This document shows positions 1-6,930 of a DNA stretch of 64,000 nt, piece after piece. Below the pieces are notes generated by a model that saw nothing but the letters and a program-made list of their open reading frames with translations, was not told where the DNA came from and searched no databases. A program made the position numbers and the translations under genes. Origin of the DNA: Cytobacillus firmus (GTDB lineage Bacteria; Bacillota; Bacilli; Bacillales; Cytobacillaceae); contig NZ_CP086235.1 in assembly GCF_023612095.1 (NCBI RefSeq), forward strand, positions 2,863,501-2,927,500. The letters run 5' to 3'. Position 1 is the first letter of the stretch. Every line of letters begins with the position of its first letter.

Positions 1-296
1 AACGATATGAACTGATCGAAGGAAACTCTTTCAAGCGCAATAAACACGCTTAGAATTGACTCCTGGATGCTTGAGCCACCGAACACAGCGAACAACGACC
101 CGACCCGGCCCGGCCGCCGCGCGCAGTCTTCACCCCCCAAGTCTTTGTATAGGTCAGCTGTTAAATACACGGAGAAATTTGAAAACAACCCAAAACACCG
201 ACAAACTTCGACAAATAAATTATCAAAAAACGTCACATTAATTAGGATTAATTGTAAAACAACTTAAAATAAACAACTTCATAATAGGGTTACTAT
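1..296. other. Gene-poor start of window with a GC-rich patch
   Basis: No convincing gene is seen. Around 95-125 there is a strikingly GC-rich patch (CCCGACCCGGCCCGGCCGCC) inside otherwise AT-rich DNA. The two overlapping 60-66 codon frames that cross it have no ribosome binding site and a composition unlike protein, so they are not called. The segment belongs to the accessory region that precedes selC. Confidence 0.4.
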
Positions 297-413
297 ATGA
301 AAAAGTTATGGTACCGGGTATTCTACGAAGTTCAACTTTGTGATGGGCATATAGTGGCTAATCACCTTCTCTCTCTCACCAGGGGGTGTTTTTCCATTCT
401 GATTCCCAAATGA
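297..413 (+). CDS. Possible 38-aa small protein
   Basis: A short frame starts at ATG 297 and would encode a 38-residue peptide beginning MKKLWYRVFYEVQLCDG, with two cysteines and an aromatic-rich start. A weak purine stretch (ATAGGG) lies upstream. It is not recognised and has no identifiable domain. The reading frame sits in accessory DNA ahead of the zinc-finger/HNH gene. It may be a real small protein of the element or chance; the length alone does not decide. Confidence 0.25.
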   Translation: MKKLWYRVFYEVQLCDGHIVANHLLSLTRGCFSILIPK

Positions 414-568
414 CTTCCAACAGAAAATGACTTCTAAATATAGAAACAGAGCAAAAATAACACTATTCGTAATTACTTAATTAGATATTTTACGAAATGA
501 GAAAATAGCCATTCAATCAGATACTAATTCTTTTTAGAAACACAAAACTAAAAAGGAGACTGATTCAG

Positions 569-1432
569 ATGGCGAGAGTAGAAAAGAAGCAATTCATTAT
601 CGATAGTAAGGTATTGTTCGGACGTAGATGCGCGAAATGCCTAGTTAACAAGCCGTTCGAAGAATTCGGAGTCAATAGGAATGCTAAATTTGGAGTAACT
701 GCACATTGTTTAGACTGTAAAGGTTACAAAAAACGCAGTGGTAGGTACATACCACTTGAAACGAAGATAATTAATGGACAAGAGGTAACTATTAAAACTT
801 GCCGCAGATGTAAACAACCTAAAACTCTTGATCAATTCAATAAGCGCAAAGATGGTGCTGGTGAAGTACATGCTGAATGTAAAGAATGCCTAACGCGTAG
901 GGTTATAGATAACCTAAAGAAATTACCTACTGAGCAAAAAAGAGAATACAACACTATACACAGACTAAGGGAAACTCTGAAAGGAAAAAGAAAAACAACT
1001 CCAAAAGACTTAACAAACCAATTTGAATTAAAGCACTTAAAAGTTATCAAGAAAAAATTTCCTACCTGCGCGATTACTAACTTACCTAATCCCGAACTAG
1101 AACACTTTATTCCTGTCGGCATAGGACACGGAGGTAATTATCCAGGGAACATATATAGATTTAACCGCGACTTAAATTTGGATAAAGGAGCAAAAAACCC
1201 TTTCGTGTGGAAAAAGGAAATTGAAAACGAATCTTGGTTCAGGGAAGATAAATGGAACAAACTTATTGATTACTTAGCGAAAGAAAATGGATTAACTTTA
1301 AATGAATTTGAGTCATTCGTAAATTGGTGCTTTGATAATCCTAGAAACGAAGATGACATGAAAGATAATATTGCGAATGGAATAGAATACAACAGTCTAA
1401 ACGAATGGAAGAAGTCTATGGGCCGGGAATAA
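569..1432 (+). CDS. Zinc-finger/HNH-like endonuclease of the accessory element
   Basis: 287 residues with a good ribosome binding site (AAAGGAG) 11 bases before ATG. Two N-terminal CxxC...CxxC zinc-binding units are visible (C21/C24 with C47/C50, then C78/C81 with C104/C107). They are followed by a basic linker (about 110-165) and a His-Me finger-like core: C167, then LEHFIPVGIGHGGN from about 177 (H179, H187, N190), and N199, N203, K206 in an arrangement seen in phage-type HNH nucleases. A nicking or homing-type nuclease or DNA-binding protein is inferred; substrate and partners are unknown. It stands alone on the plus strand and ends in its own terminator. AT-rich codon use and neighbours suggest phage or mobile-element origin. 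Confidence 0.6.
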   Translation: MARVEKKQFIIDSKVLFGRRCAKCLVNKPFEEFGVNRNAKFGVTAHCLDCKGYKKRSGRYIPLETKIINGQEVTIKTCRRCKQPKTLDQFNKRKDGAGEVHAECKECLTRRVIDNLKKLPTEQKREYNTIHRLRETLKGKRKTTPKDLTNQFELKHLKVIKKKFPTCAITNLPNPELEHFIPVGIGHGGNYPGNIYRFNRDLNLDKGAKNPFVWKKEIENESWFREDKWNKLIDYLAKENGLTLNEFESFVNWCFDNPRNEDDMKDNIANGIEYNSLNEWKKSMGRE

Positions 1433-1448
1433 TCCTGGTCTTTTTTGT
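1421..1448 (+). terminator. Intrinsic terminator of the zinc-finger/HNH gene
   Basis: A short GC-rich hairpin (CCGGGA / TCCTGG, one G-U pair) overlaps the stop codon and is followed by a T-rich run. Confidence 0.65.
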
Positions 1449-1574
1449 TTTAAATTAACTTGACCGAAACAATCCTTCGAATAGGTTCCGAACTGTTCGC
1501 AACGATGCTCCGAGGGGTCCTTATAAAATGAGTATCCTTAAAGGTGTAAATATCGCTTACTGCCTTTTCATCCT

Positions 1575-1794
1575 CATCAACCTGACACATCTATTGGTTT
1601 CCGGGACTGCATCAGAACATTATAAAGACCATCTTCAGGTAGCATGATAAATTCCCGTTTTTGACCTGAATGTAATATTGTTACTTTCAGCTTTTCTTCA
1701 TATCAATAGATTTTAACATGTTAGTTGTATGGGTATGCTCAATCCATTCAGCGACATCTTTAGCATAAGGTAGCGATGAAATGTCGCCACCATA
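1575..1794 (-). pseudogene. Relic of a BRO-N/antirepressor-type phage gene
   Basis: On the minus strand, from about 1792 downward, the translation reads GGDISSLPYAKDVAEWIEH and continues to MLKSID before a stop. A +1 shifted frame then continues with KLKVTILHSGQKREFIMLPE, then DGLYNVLMQSRKPI and a second break. A further fragment, QVDEDEKAVSDIYTF, follows. The pattern (YAKDVAEWIEH, DEDE, LxEDGLYxVLMQSRKP) is that of the BRO-N domain of phage antirepressors. There is no intact start, and at least one frameshift plus a scrambled order, so it is a decayed fragment. It supports a prophage or phage-like origin for the neighbouring DNA. Confidence 0.7.
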
Positions 1795-1832
1795 AATTTA
1801 TCCAAGAGAAAAAGGGCCTATTGTATGGCCCT

Positions 1833-2654
1833 CTAACTCATTGCTCTTTGCTGAAGTTTCCGAACATCTTCTGGGAGATTTAATGAATGCATTTTCCTGT
1901 GGCAATTAGGACAAATGGCAATGGTATTTTCTATCGTGTCATCTCCCCCGTTTGCCAACCAAATGATATGATGCGTTTCCAAATAAGGTTTGCCCTTCTT
2001 ATCTTTAAACGGGGCAGGTTGATTACATAGTTGGCAGATACCATTTGCCTTTCTCTTCGCGTATTCAGTAACGTAGGCGTTTCTTTCAAAACCACTCCCC
2101 GACACCGGCCGTGTACCAGGTTTCTTAGGAGCGTACTTAGCCCTCTTTTTTAATTCTTCATCACTAAGGCGCTTTGCTTTTCTCTCTTGAAACTCTTCCT
2201 TCGCATTCAATTCTGAAATAGGAACTATAACCTCGGGTTGACCCTCTTTTACTTTTAACGGGAAAACGTAAACCGTACGCGGAATTCCATTTTTATCAGG
2301 TTGTATTTCTTCATAAGGTTCTCCTGCCAAGTAAACCTCCCCAATATATTTATAACGGCCGGCAAGAAAGACCTCAAATAAATACAACGTTACACCATTT
2401 GTATTGGAGTTGTTTAGTGTCTTGTTTTGAGCATAGTCTAAACTTTGATCCCCTTCTAACCCCATACCTGTATAATGAAAAACATCCCCAATCCAACGAT
2501 CTTCATATGTTGCTTTTGTGTGATCAGAAACTAGTATAAGAGCGTTGGCGTATTTCGATCTTCTCATGCCGCTTGATACAGCCACTCTAAAAGTATCCAT
2601 TAAGCCTTTATTATTTAATTCATCCGAAGGTTTTAATCCGTGGTTAAATGTCAT
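1833..2654 (-). CDS. SRA-like/HNH endonuclease, predicted modification-dependent (type IV) restriction enzyme
   Basis: 273 residues from the ATG at 2654, chosen because GAGAGG lies 8 bases upstream; an in-frame ATG 17 codons earlier has no such site. Residues about 30-135 carry an SRA/PUA-like pattern (RRSKYANALILVSDHT, then YTGMGLEGDQ and NKTLNNS) known from proteins that read modified cytosines. The C-terminus is a canonical HNH zinc nuclease: C207xxC210, H228-H229, N243, C248xxC251, H252, H256. SRA-HNH proteins of this architecture (TagI and ScoMcrA families) cut DNA containing modified cytosine. Specificity here is inference. No methylase partner is present, which fits a solitary type IV enzyme acting in defence. 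It lies inside the selC-linked element. Confidence 0.75.
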   Translation of the reverse strand: MTFNHGLKPSDELNNKGLMDTFRVAVSSGMRRSKYANALILVSDHTKATYEDRWIGDVFHYTGMGLEGDQSLDYAQNKTLNNSNTNGVTLYLFEVFLAGRYKYIGEVYLAGEPYEEIQPDKNGIPRTVYVFPLKVKEGQPEVIVPISELNAKEEFQERKAKRLSDEELKKRAKYAPKKPGTRPVSGSGFERNAYVTEYAKRKANGICQLCNQPAPFKDKKGKPYLETHHIIWLANGGDDTIENTIAICPNCHRKMHSLNLPEDVRKLQQRAMS

Positions 2655-2785
2655 TTTCAAACCTCTCTTGATATATTTATATGGATATATTTTACTATAC
2701 ATCACAACGTTGGTGATCCCTATTTATAAAATTTTGTAATATCATATAATCATACAAAAAGAAACCACCAAAAAAGTATACCTTC

Positions 2786-3037
2786 TTATTTTTTATTGAT
2801 CCGAAGTGCCCCAACCAAGTTATGTACGACTTCAAGTCCTGCAATGAACAACGTCATTCCGATCAGACGGTCAGAAATAAACGGATCATTCGGTATAACT
2901 GCATCTAAGTAAACAAAAATTCCAAACAATGCATATGCAAAAAACTTTAAAATTAAACAGATAAGGTTCAATGTCTGACTGAAACCACTCTCTTTTACGG
3001 AATCAATCACATCAAAAATAAAATCTAAAATCTTCAA
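2786..3037 (-). CDS. Small two-helix membrane protein, unknown function
   Basis: 83 residues with a strong AGGGGGAG site before the ATG. Two hydrophobic segments are evident (about 22-43, containing LICLILKFFAYALFGIFVYL, and about 57-72, containing LIGMTLFIAGLEVVHNLV). The short polar loop between them holds PNDPFISDR. The protein ends in basic residues (ALRINKK). No family is recognised. It sits between the predicted nuclease and the integrase on the same strand, with about 130 bases to each side. It is probably cargo of the element; a role in superinfection or defence is conceivable but unsupported. Confidence 0.55.
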   Translation of the reverse strand: MKILDFIFDVIDSVKESGFSQTLNLICLILKFFAYALFGIFVYLDAVIPNDPFISDRLIGMTLFIAGLEVVHNLVGALRINKK

Positions 3038-3167
3038 GAAAACTCCCCCTAAAATAGTAAAATTGGCTTACAATTACTTTATATAATATTAATTTTAAAA
3101 AACCTATACCTGATAACATGTTTTTTTAAAAAAGAGAGTGAAAACCACTCCCTCTTAAAATTGACTA

Positions 3168-4136
3168 TTAAATTCTATTTAAGGGGCTAAATGAATTGTG
3201 CTGACGTTTCACATCTGAATTAGTCATCTGAATATATTTACGAACCATACTCATATCACTGTGGCCTAATATCTTTTGTAAGCTAAATGGATCGCCTCCA
3301 TTCATTACATAAAACAAGGCTCCTGTATGTCTTAAAGTATGTGGTGACACCCTTTTATTTTTAATACCTGCCCTATCGCCATACTCCATCATATTCCTTC
3401 TGAAGGTGTTTGCAGTTAATTTCCGGCCGTCATAAGTTAAGAACAAAAGCTCCGATCCAAAGTCCTCTGTTTCTGCCATATATTCAGTTAGAAGTTTTAT
3501 TGATTTGGAAGATAAAGGAACAATACGAGCCTTTCGTGTCTTTGTATCCATCGCTTCAAGCTGAATAAATCCTGCCTTTAAATCAACGTTTCTTCTCTTG
3601 ATCTCCAACAACTCTGATATACGAACCATTGTATCCAGGAGGACCAATATCATTATTTTATCTCTGTAAGATGCATAATACTGATCATCTATAGATGAAA
3701 TGAGCAACTTAACCTCGCCAGGGGTCAATGATTGAATGGTATCCTCCGGTACTTTTATTGGCTTGAACTTTTCGTGAATAGGCTCATTAATGTAACCTTC
3801 TGTATAGCAGAAGCGCATGAAAGCACGGATAGTCCGGACTCTAAGATTAACTGTCATTGGCTTGAGCCCTTTATCATGGATCATGAAAGCTAAGTATTCA
3901 CGGAATAGATCAATAGAGATTTCATCTGATGGTAAGTCTCCTTCTAGGAATTCATAAAAGTACCGAAAATGGGTTTGATAATCCTCGATAGTTCTCTCTC
4001 CTAATCCCTCTGATTTCTTTACCACCATAAATCTTTCAAACATTTCAACTAAGGTTAGGTCTAAATCTACCTTCCGTTCCTGGCTACGGCGGCCTCTCCT
4101 TATTGTTTTCCGGTTGTTAAACAGATTTCTCTCCAT
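3168..4136 (-). CDS. Tyrosine recombinase (integrase) next to selC
   Basis: 322 residues with AAGGAG before the ATG. The N-terminal SAM-like core-binding domain (about 27-115) is followed by the catalytic domain with the complete set of active residues: R172 (in MVRISELLEIKRR), K199/K202 region, H266 and R269 (HTLRH), H292 (LGHSDMSMV) and nucleophile Y301. It resembles XerD-like phage/element integrases. It is oriented away from the selenocysteine tRNA gene, with its start 187 bases from that gene's 3' end. This is the classic arrangement of an integrase that uses a tRNA 3' end as attachment site. It is intact and therefore potentially active. Confidence 0.9.
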   Translation of the reverse strand: MERNLFNNRKTIRRGRRSQERKVDLDLTLVEMFERFMVVKKSEGLGERTIEDYQTHFRYFYEFLEGDLPSDEISIDLFREYLAFMIHDKGLKPMTVNLRVRTIRAFMRFCYTEGYINEPIHEKFKPIKVPEDTIQSLTPGEVKLLISSIDDQYYASYRDKIMILVLLDTMVRISELLEIKRRNVDLKAGFIQLEAMDTKTRKARIVPLSSKSIKLLTEYMAETEDFGSELLFLTYDGRKLTANTFRRNMMEYGDRAGIKNKRVSPHTLRHTGALFYVMNGGDPFSLQKILGHSDMSMVRKYIQMTNSDVKRQHNSFSPLNRI

Positions 4137-4224
4137 AAAAAAACACTCCTTATCGTATAAAAAATTAACGATTAGAAGTGCGTTAGTCCCTTATGTATTC
4201 CGTTTCCGGTCCCCTACGTACTCC

Positions 4225-4246
4225 CGTATTTATTGGTCGAAATACG
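4225..4246. repeat. Inverted repeat between integrase and selC
   Basis: CGTATTT and AAATACG flank an 8-base centre. The position between the integrase gene and the tRNA suggests an integrase arm site or a regulator site, but this is inference. Confidence 0.35.
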
Positions 4247-4291
4247 TGTGAGTTGTACCTGGGAGTAATTAATGGCTTCAAAAGTTAAATT

Positions 4292-4323
4292 GCCTATAAA
4301 ACGTTGATCCAATAGGCTTTTTT
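4292..4323 (+). terminator. Hairpin plus T-run abutting the selC 3' end
   Basis: GCCTAT and ATAGGC with a 14-base loop, followed by six T residues on the plus strand, ending exactly where the encoded CCA of the tRNA begins. No plus-strand gene precedes it nearby, so it may be a leftover from recombination rather than a working terminator. Confidence 0.35.
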
Positions 4324-4419
4324 GGCGGGACTGCCTGGGAATCGAACCCAGCTAACCTGGCACGCAGGTCACAAGCGGTTTTGAAGACCGTGGAGGGCAC
4401 CAGCACCCCAATCAGCCCC
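4323..4419 (-). tRNA. selC: tRNA-Sec (anticodon TCA)
   Basis: Reading the minus strand, the 97-nt gene starts GGGGCTGA and ends GCAGTCCC-G-CCA, giving a long acceptor arm with 7-8 pairs. The anticodon loop CTTCAAA carries TCA, complementary to UGA (4382-4384 on the plus strand). A long variable arm has a seven-pair stem (TGACCTG/CAGGTTA). The T arm is CTGGG-TTCGATT-CCCAG, five pairs. The 8+5 style acceptor/T arrangement, the TCA anticodon and the long extra arm are diagnostic of selenocysteine tRNA. The CCA is encoded. This implies that the organism decodes UGA as selenocysteine; SelA, SelB, SelD and any selenoproteins are not in this window. Confidence 0.92.
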
Positions 4420-4434
4420 GTAAAGACTCTTCCT

Positions 4435-4463
4435 ATTATAAGGGCTAACGGAGCTGCTTTCAA
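4435..4463 (-). promoter_or_regulatory. Promoter of selC
   Basis: On the minus strand TTGAAA (4458-4463) and TATAAT (4435-4440) are separated by exactly 17 bases, and the tRNA 5' end lies 16 bases downstream of the -10. This is a strong sigma-A promoter, so the tRNA is probably transcribed as a single unit. Confidence 0.8.
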
Positions 4464-4543
4464 GACTTATGCCTCCTTTCTTGTCGTTTCTCGGGACAAG
4501 GCTTATAATAAGAACAGGAAAATATGTGTGTAGGTGAAGGAAA

Positions 4544-4969
4544 ATGCTAGAAGGCTGGTTTATGTATTTTATATTGTTCTGGGTTGTCATTCTGATTTCG
4601 TTCTTTGCGATTGGCGGTTTTTTTATGTTCCGCAAGTTTTTAAAGCGCATGCCGAAAGAAGACGGCAAATCGGATTTGGATTGGGAAGAGCATTATGTCA
4701 ATGAAACGCGGCATTTATGGCAGCAGAGGGAAAAAGATTTGCTGGAGGATCTCGTAAGTCCAGTTCCTGAACTATTCAGGGATGTTGCAAGAATGAAGAT
4801 TGCCGGCAAAATTGGAGAACTTGCTGTAAATGAAAAGGCAGATCAAATTGATCAGGACCTTCTGATTCGAGGCTATATTCTAGCCACGCCGAAACGGGAC
4901 CACAAATTTCTGCGCAAGAAGTTGACAGAAAAACAGATAAGTATCACGCCATATGAACATTTATTCTAA
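4544..4969 (+). CDS. yneK: YneK-like membrane protein (DUF2621)
   Basis: 141 residues, preceded by AGGTGAAGG. One N-terminal transmembrane segment (about 5-28) is followed by a charged cytoplasmic domain containing RKFLKRMPKEDGKSDLDWEE, a hallmark of B. subtilis YneK. The rest is helical and ends in YEHLF. Function is unknown in the family. In B. subtilis the gene also lies beside yneI/yneJ (ccdB/ccdC), so its position marks the core chromosome side of the selC junction. It is divergent from selC and has its own terminator. Confidence 0.85.
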   Translation: MLEGWFMYFILFWVVILISFFAIGGFFMFRKFLKRMPKEDGKSDLDWEEHYVNETRHLWQQREKDLLEDLVSPVPELFRDVARMKIAGKIGELAVNEKADQIDQDLLIRGYILATPKRDHKFLRKKLTEKQISITPYEHLF

Positions 4970-4970
4970 G

Positions 4971-5000
4971 CCATTTCGGAAGACCGAAATGGTTTTTTAT
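4971..5000 (+). terminator. Terminator of yneK
   Basis: Perfect nine-base stem CCATTTCGG/CCGAAATGG followed by a T-run. Confidence 0.85.
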
Positions 5001-5081
5001 TTTTTCCGACTTTAAGAAGGATACTCACCACCTATATTGAATAGAAATGGAGAGTAACTCTATCCATAAAGGAGTAATCCA

Positions 5082-5576
5082 ATGACTACAAAAGAAGTCT
5101 TATTAAAACAGCTATCCGCCTGCCTCGACCAGCCCAATTGGTTTGTCCCGCTATCAGCTGCCATCGGAGGATTATCAGCAAAAGAAGCATCTTATAAGTC
5201 AGGAACCGGTAATTCCATCTGGCAGATTGTCACCCACCTTACCTTCTGGAATGACCGCTATCTAACCAGGTTCAAAGAATTGCCGCTCTCCCAAACCCAT
5301 ATCGCCAATGACGAAACTTTCAAGCTCAATGAATCCGTTACTGACGAGGATTGGCATTCTGCCATAAAAGCTCTTCAAAATGGCTTGACTGAGTGGATCA
5401 AAGCCCTTGAAGAAAGCAGTGAAGACAAGCTTCTCTCCTCCGCCTATAAGGAACCGATCGAATCCTGGTCGTCTGTCATTTCAAACTTAACCATCCACAA
5501 TGCCTATCACATTGGCCAAATCGTAGAAATCCGGAAAATGTATGGACTATGGGACCCCAAAAATGGAGTCCATTAA
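5082..5576 (+). CDS. DinB/YfiT-family putative metalloprotein
   Basis: 164 residues with AAAGGAG ahead of the ATG. The four-helix DinB-like fold is suggested by the conserved histidine in the second helix (IWQIVTHLTFWNDRY, H52) and the C-terminal pair in NLTIHNAYHIGQI (about H139 and H143), which form the family's three-His metal site. Members include bacillithiol transferases and many damage-inducible proteins of unknown function. No LexA box is seen upstream, so there is no sign of SOS control. Single gene, convergent with ccdC. Confidence 0.8.
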   Translation: MTTKEVLLKQLSACLDQPNWFVPLSAAIGGLSAKEASYKSGTGNSIWQIVTHLTFWNDRYLTRFKELPLSQTHIANDETFKLNESVTDEDWHSAIKALQNGLTEWIKALEESSEDKLLSSAYKEPIESWSSVISNLTIHNAYHIGQIVEIRKMYGLWDPKNGVH

Positions 5577-5587
5577 ATAACAATGCA

Positions 5588-5618
5588 AAAGCCGCCGAGC
5601 GCAATGCCAGGCGGCTTT
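5588..5618. terminator. Bidirectional terminator between DinB-like gene and ccdC
   Basis: AAAGCCGCC and GGCGGCTTT form a nine-pair stem between the two convergent genes. Confidence 0.75.
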
Positions 5619-5625
5619 CAATCTA

Positions 5626-6114
5626 TTAAGTTGTTTTGGGATTTCCCGATCCGTTCAGCTCGTGATGAAGCCTCCGATAATTCATATACATGGCAATTCT
5701 CCACGGTACAATCATCGAAAATGCGAGAATCCAGAACATGCCGCTCAGCTGTCCATAGTCGATGGTTGAGCTAAGAGCTATTTTTCCAATGATGCGGGCT
5801 ACAAGCAACCCTATTAATATAAAAGCAAATGCTTTGGAGCGCTTCAGATAAATTTCGCTGTCCCTGATTTCAAAGGAGGATGTTTTAATTAAAAGGATGG
5901 AAAACAGCATTCCAACTGTGGCTGCTTCCAGGATCTCCAATGGAGTAACACGAAAATAAGGAACGGTAAACATAAGAGCACCTGTGCTCATAAAAATCGG
6001 CGGCAAGATGATTTTCTTTGCCGAAGCCGGCTTTTTTGCAGCCTTCATGCGGATGAACATAGCGAAGATTGCCATAAATACGGCACCGATTGATGAAATT
6101 AATACAAAGTCCAT
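5626..6114 (-). CDS. ccdC: CcdC-like membrane protein
   Basis: 162 residues with about five hydrophobic segments (starting MDFVLISSIGAVFMAIFAMF). GAGGATG lies in front of the ATG. It matches B. subtilis YneJ/CcdC, encoded with CcdA and the receiver protein CcdB, in the set of genes near cytochrome c maturation; CcdA is required for cytochrome c synthesis while CcdC itself has no clear essential role. The C-terminus is cytoplasmic and basic (YRRLHHELNGSGNPKTT). Here a terminator-like structure and a 23-base tandem duplication separate it from ccdB, so it may have its own promoter. Confidence 0.85.
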   Translation of the reverse strand: MDFVLISSIGAVFMAIFAMFIRMKAAKKPASAKKIILPPIFMSTGALMFTVPYFRVTPLEILEAATVGMLFSILLIKTSSFEIRDSEIYLKRSKAFAFILIGLLVARIIGKIALSSTIDYGQLSGMFWILAFSMIVPWRIAMYMNYRRLHHELNGSGNPKTT

Positions 6115-6138
6115 TCGATTTCATCCTCTATTTCATTT

Positions 6139-6186
6139 GATTACTAACCATATTATATCTTATGATTACTACCATATTATATCTTA
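6139..6186. repeat. Tandem duplication carrying two -10-like boxes upstream of ccdC
   Basis: Two near-identical copies (6139-6162 and 6164-6186) of GATTACTA(A)CCATATTATATCTTA differ by one base. On the minus strand each copy contains AGATATAATATGG, so the ccdC leader has two TATAAT elements 24-25 bases apart. Confidence 0.75.
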
Positions 6187-6225
6187 CTAGGCTTGATTAA
6201 GGTACTCAGAAGGATAAAAGTTCAT

Positions 6226-6289
6226 CAAAAAAAGCCACTCCAGCTGATACCCGGACAAATCCTTATGTCCAGGGTACCCCGAGTCAGCT
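6226..6289 (-). terminator. Terminator of ccdB
   Basis: A compound stem (AGCTGA/TCAGCT outside, TACCC-GGACA with TGTCC-GGGTA inside) is followed on the minus strand by a run of T residues. Confidence 0.65.
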
Positions 6290-6290
6290 C

Positions 6291-6650
6291 TTAACTTAAT
6301 ACCCGATTTACCGCTTCTAATACACGGCCTTCATCAAATGGTTTTATTATAAAATCCTTCGCGCCGGCTTCAATGGATTCAACCACTACCTTCTGCTGGC
6401 CCATGGCTGAACACATGATAACTTTTGCATTAGGGTTGTCCCTCTTAATTTCCCGGACTGCCTCAAGCCCGCTCATTTCTGGCATCGTAATATCCATCAT
6501 CACCAGATCCGGCTTCAGATTTGCGAATAGGTCCACGGCTTCCTTTCCGTTTTCCCCTTCTCCCACAATTTCATGGTCGGCTTTTTTCAGAATGCTGCTC
6601 AGCGTAACCCTCATAAACTTCGCATCATCAACTATTAAAATTCTCGCCAC
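6291..6650 (-). CDS. ccdB: CheY-like single-domain response regulator (CcdB/YneI)
   Basis: 119 residues from the GTG at 6650, chosen because AAGGGGG stands 8 bases upstream and the protein then begins (M)ARILIVDDAKFMR like CheY-type proteins; an upstream in-frame ATG would add eight residues across the ribosome site. Receiver features: acidic pair DD near residue 8-9, phospho-acceptor aspartate in LKPDLVMMDITMPEMSG, threonine/serine in VIMCSAMGQQ and lysine in FIIKPFDEG. There is no output domain. In B. subtilis it is encoded between ccdA and ccdC; its signalling partner is not established. Confidence 0.88.
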   Translation of the reverse strand: MARILIVDDAKFMRVTLSSILKKADHEIVGEGENGKEAVDLFANLKPDLVMMDITMPEMSGLEAVREIKRDNPNAKVIMCSAMGQQKVVVESIEAGAKDFIIKPFDEGRVLEAVNRVLS

Positions 6651-6888
6651 CGCTGTTTCCCCCTTGTAGTGCATTGGAAGTTATATCTCTATTATACTAC
6701 ATATATAGTAAAAAATACCCATAATAACATTTATTTAAACCTCTCGCAGAAAAAAATCATTCCTTTAGAGAGATACATTAATCCACTCCGTAAGAACACA
6801 TATTTCAATATATCGAACTATCTGATATATTTCAATTGAAAGATTATGACAAATTTCGACCAGCTGTCATAGCCCTTTTTCCTTATAA

Positions 6889-6924
6889 CAAAAAAAGAGG
6901 CACATTCCCAACTTGAATGTGCCC
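6889..6924 (-). terminator. Terminator of ccdA
   Basis: GCACATTC/GAATGTGC stem, followed on the minus strand by a run of seven T residues. Confidence 0.8.
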
Positions 6925-6930
6925 TTGCTT

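Noticed and set aside
56..267. Two overlapping short plus-strand frames
   Set aside because: No ribosome site, proline/arginine-heavy low-complexity translation caused by the GC-rich patch.
1487..1500. CGAACTGTTCG palindrome as a LexA box
   Set aside because: The half-sites are separated by one base rather than the four required.
1602..1610. CGGGACTGC, a 9-base match to the selC 3' end, as the other attachment site
   Set aside because: Too short and located inside the BRO-N relic, where it encodes part of the QSRKP motif.
1690..1705. In-frame TGA in the BRO-N relic as a selenocysteine codon
   Set aside because: The similarity continues only after a frame change, so this is decay.
4278..4463. 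61-codon minus-strand frame with AAAGGAGG and TTG start
   Set aside because: It lies entirely over the tRNA-Sec gene and its promoter; the ribosome-like sequence is probably chance.
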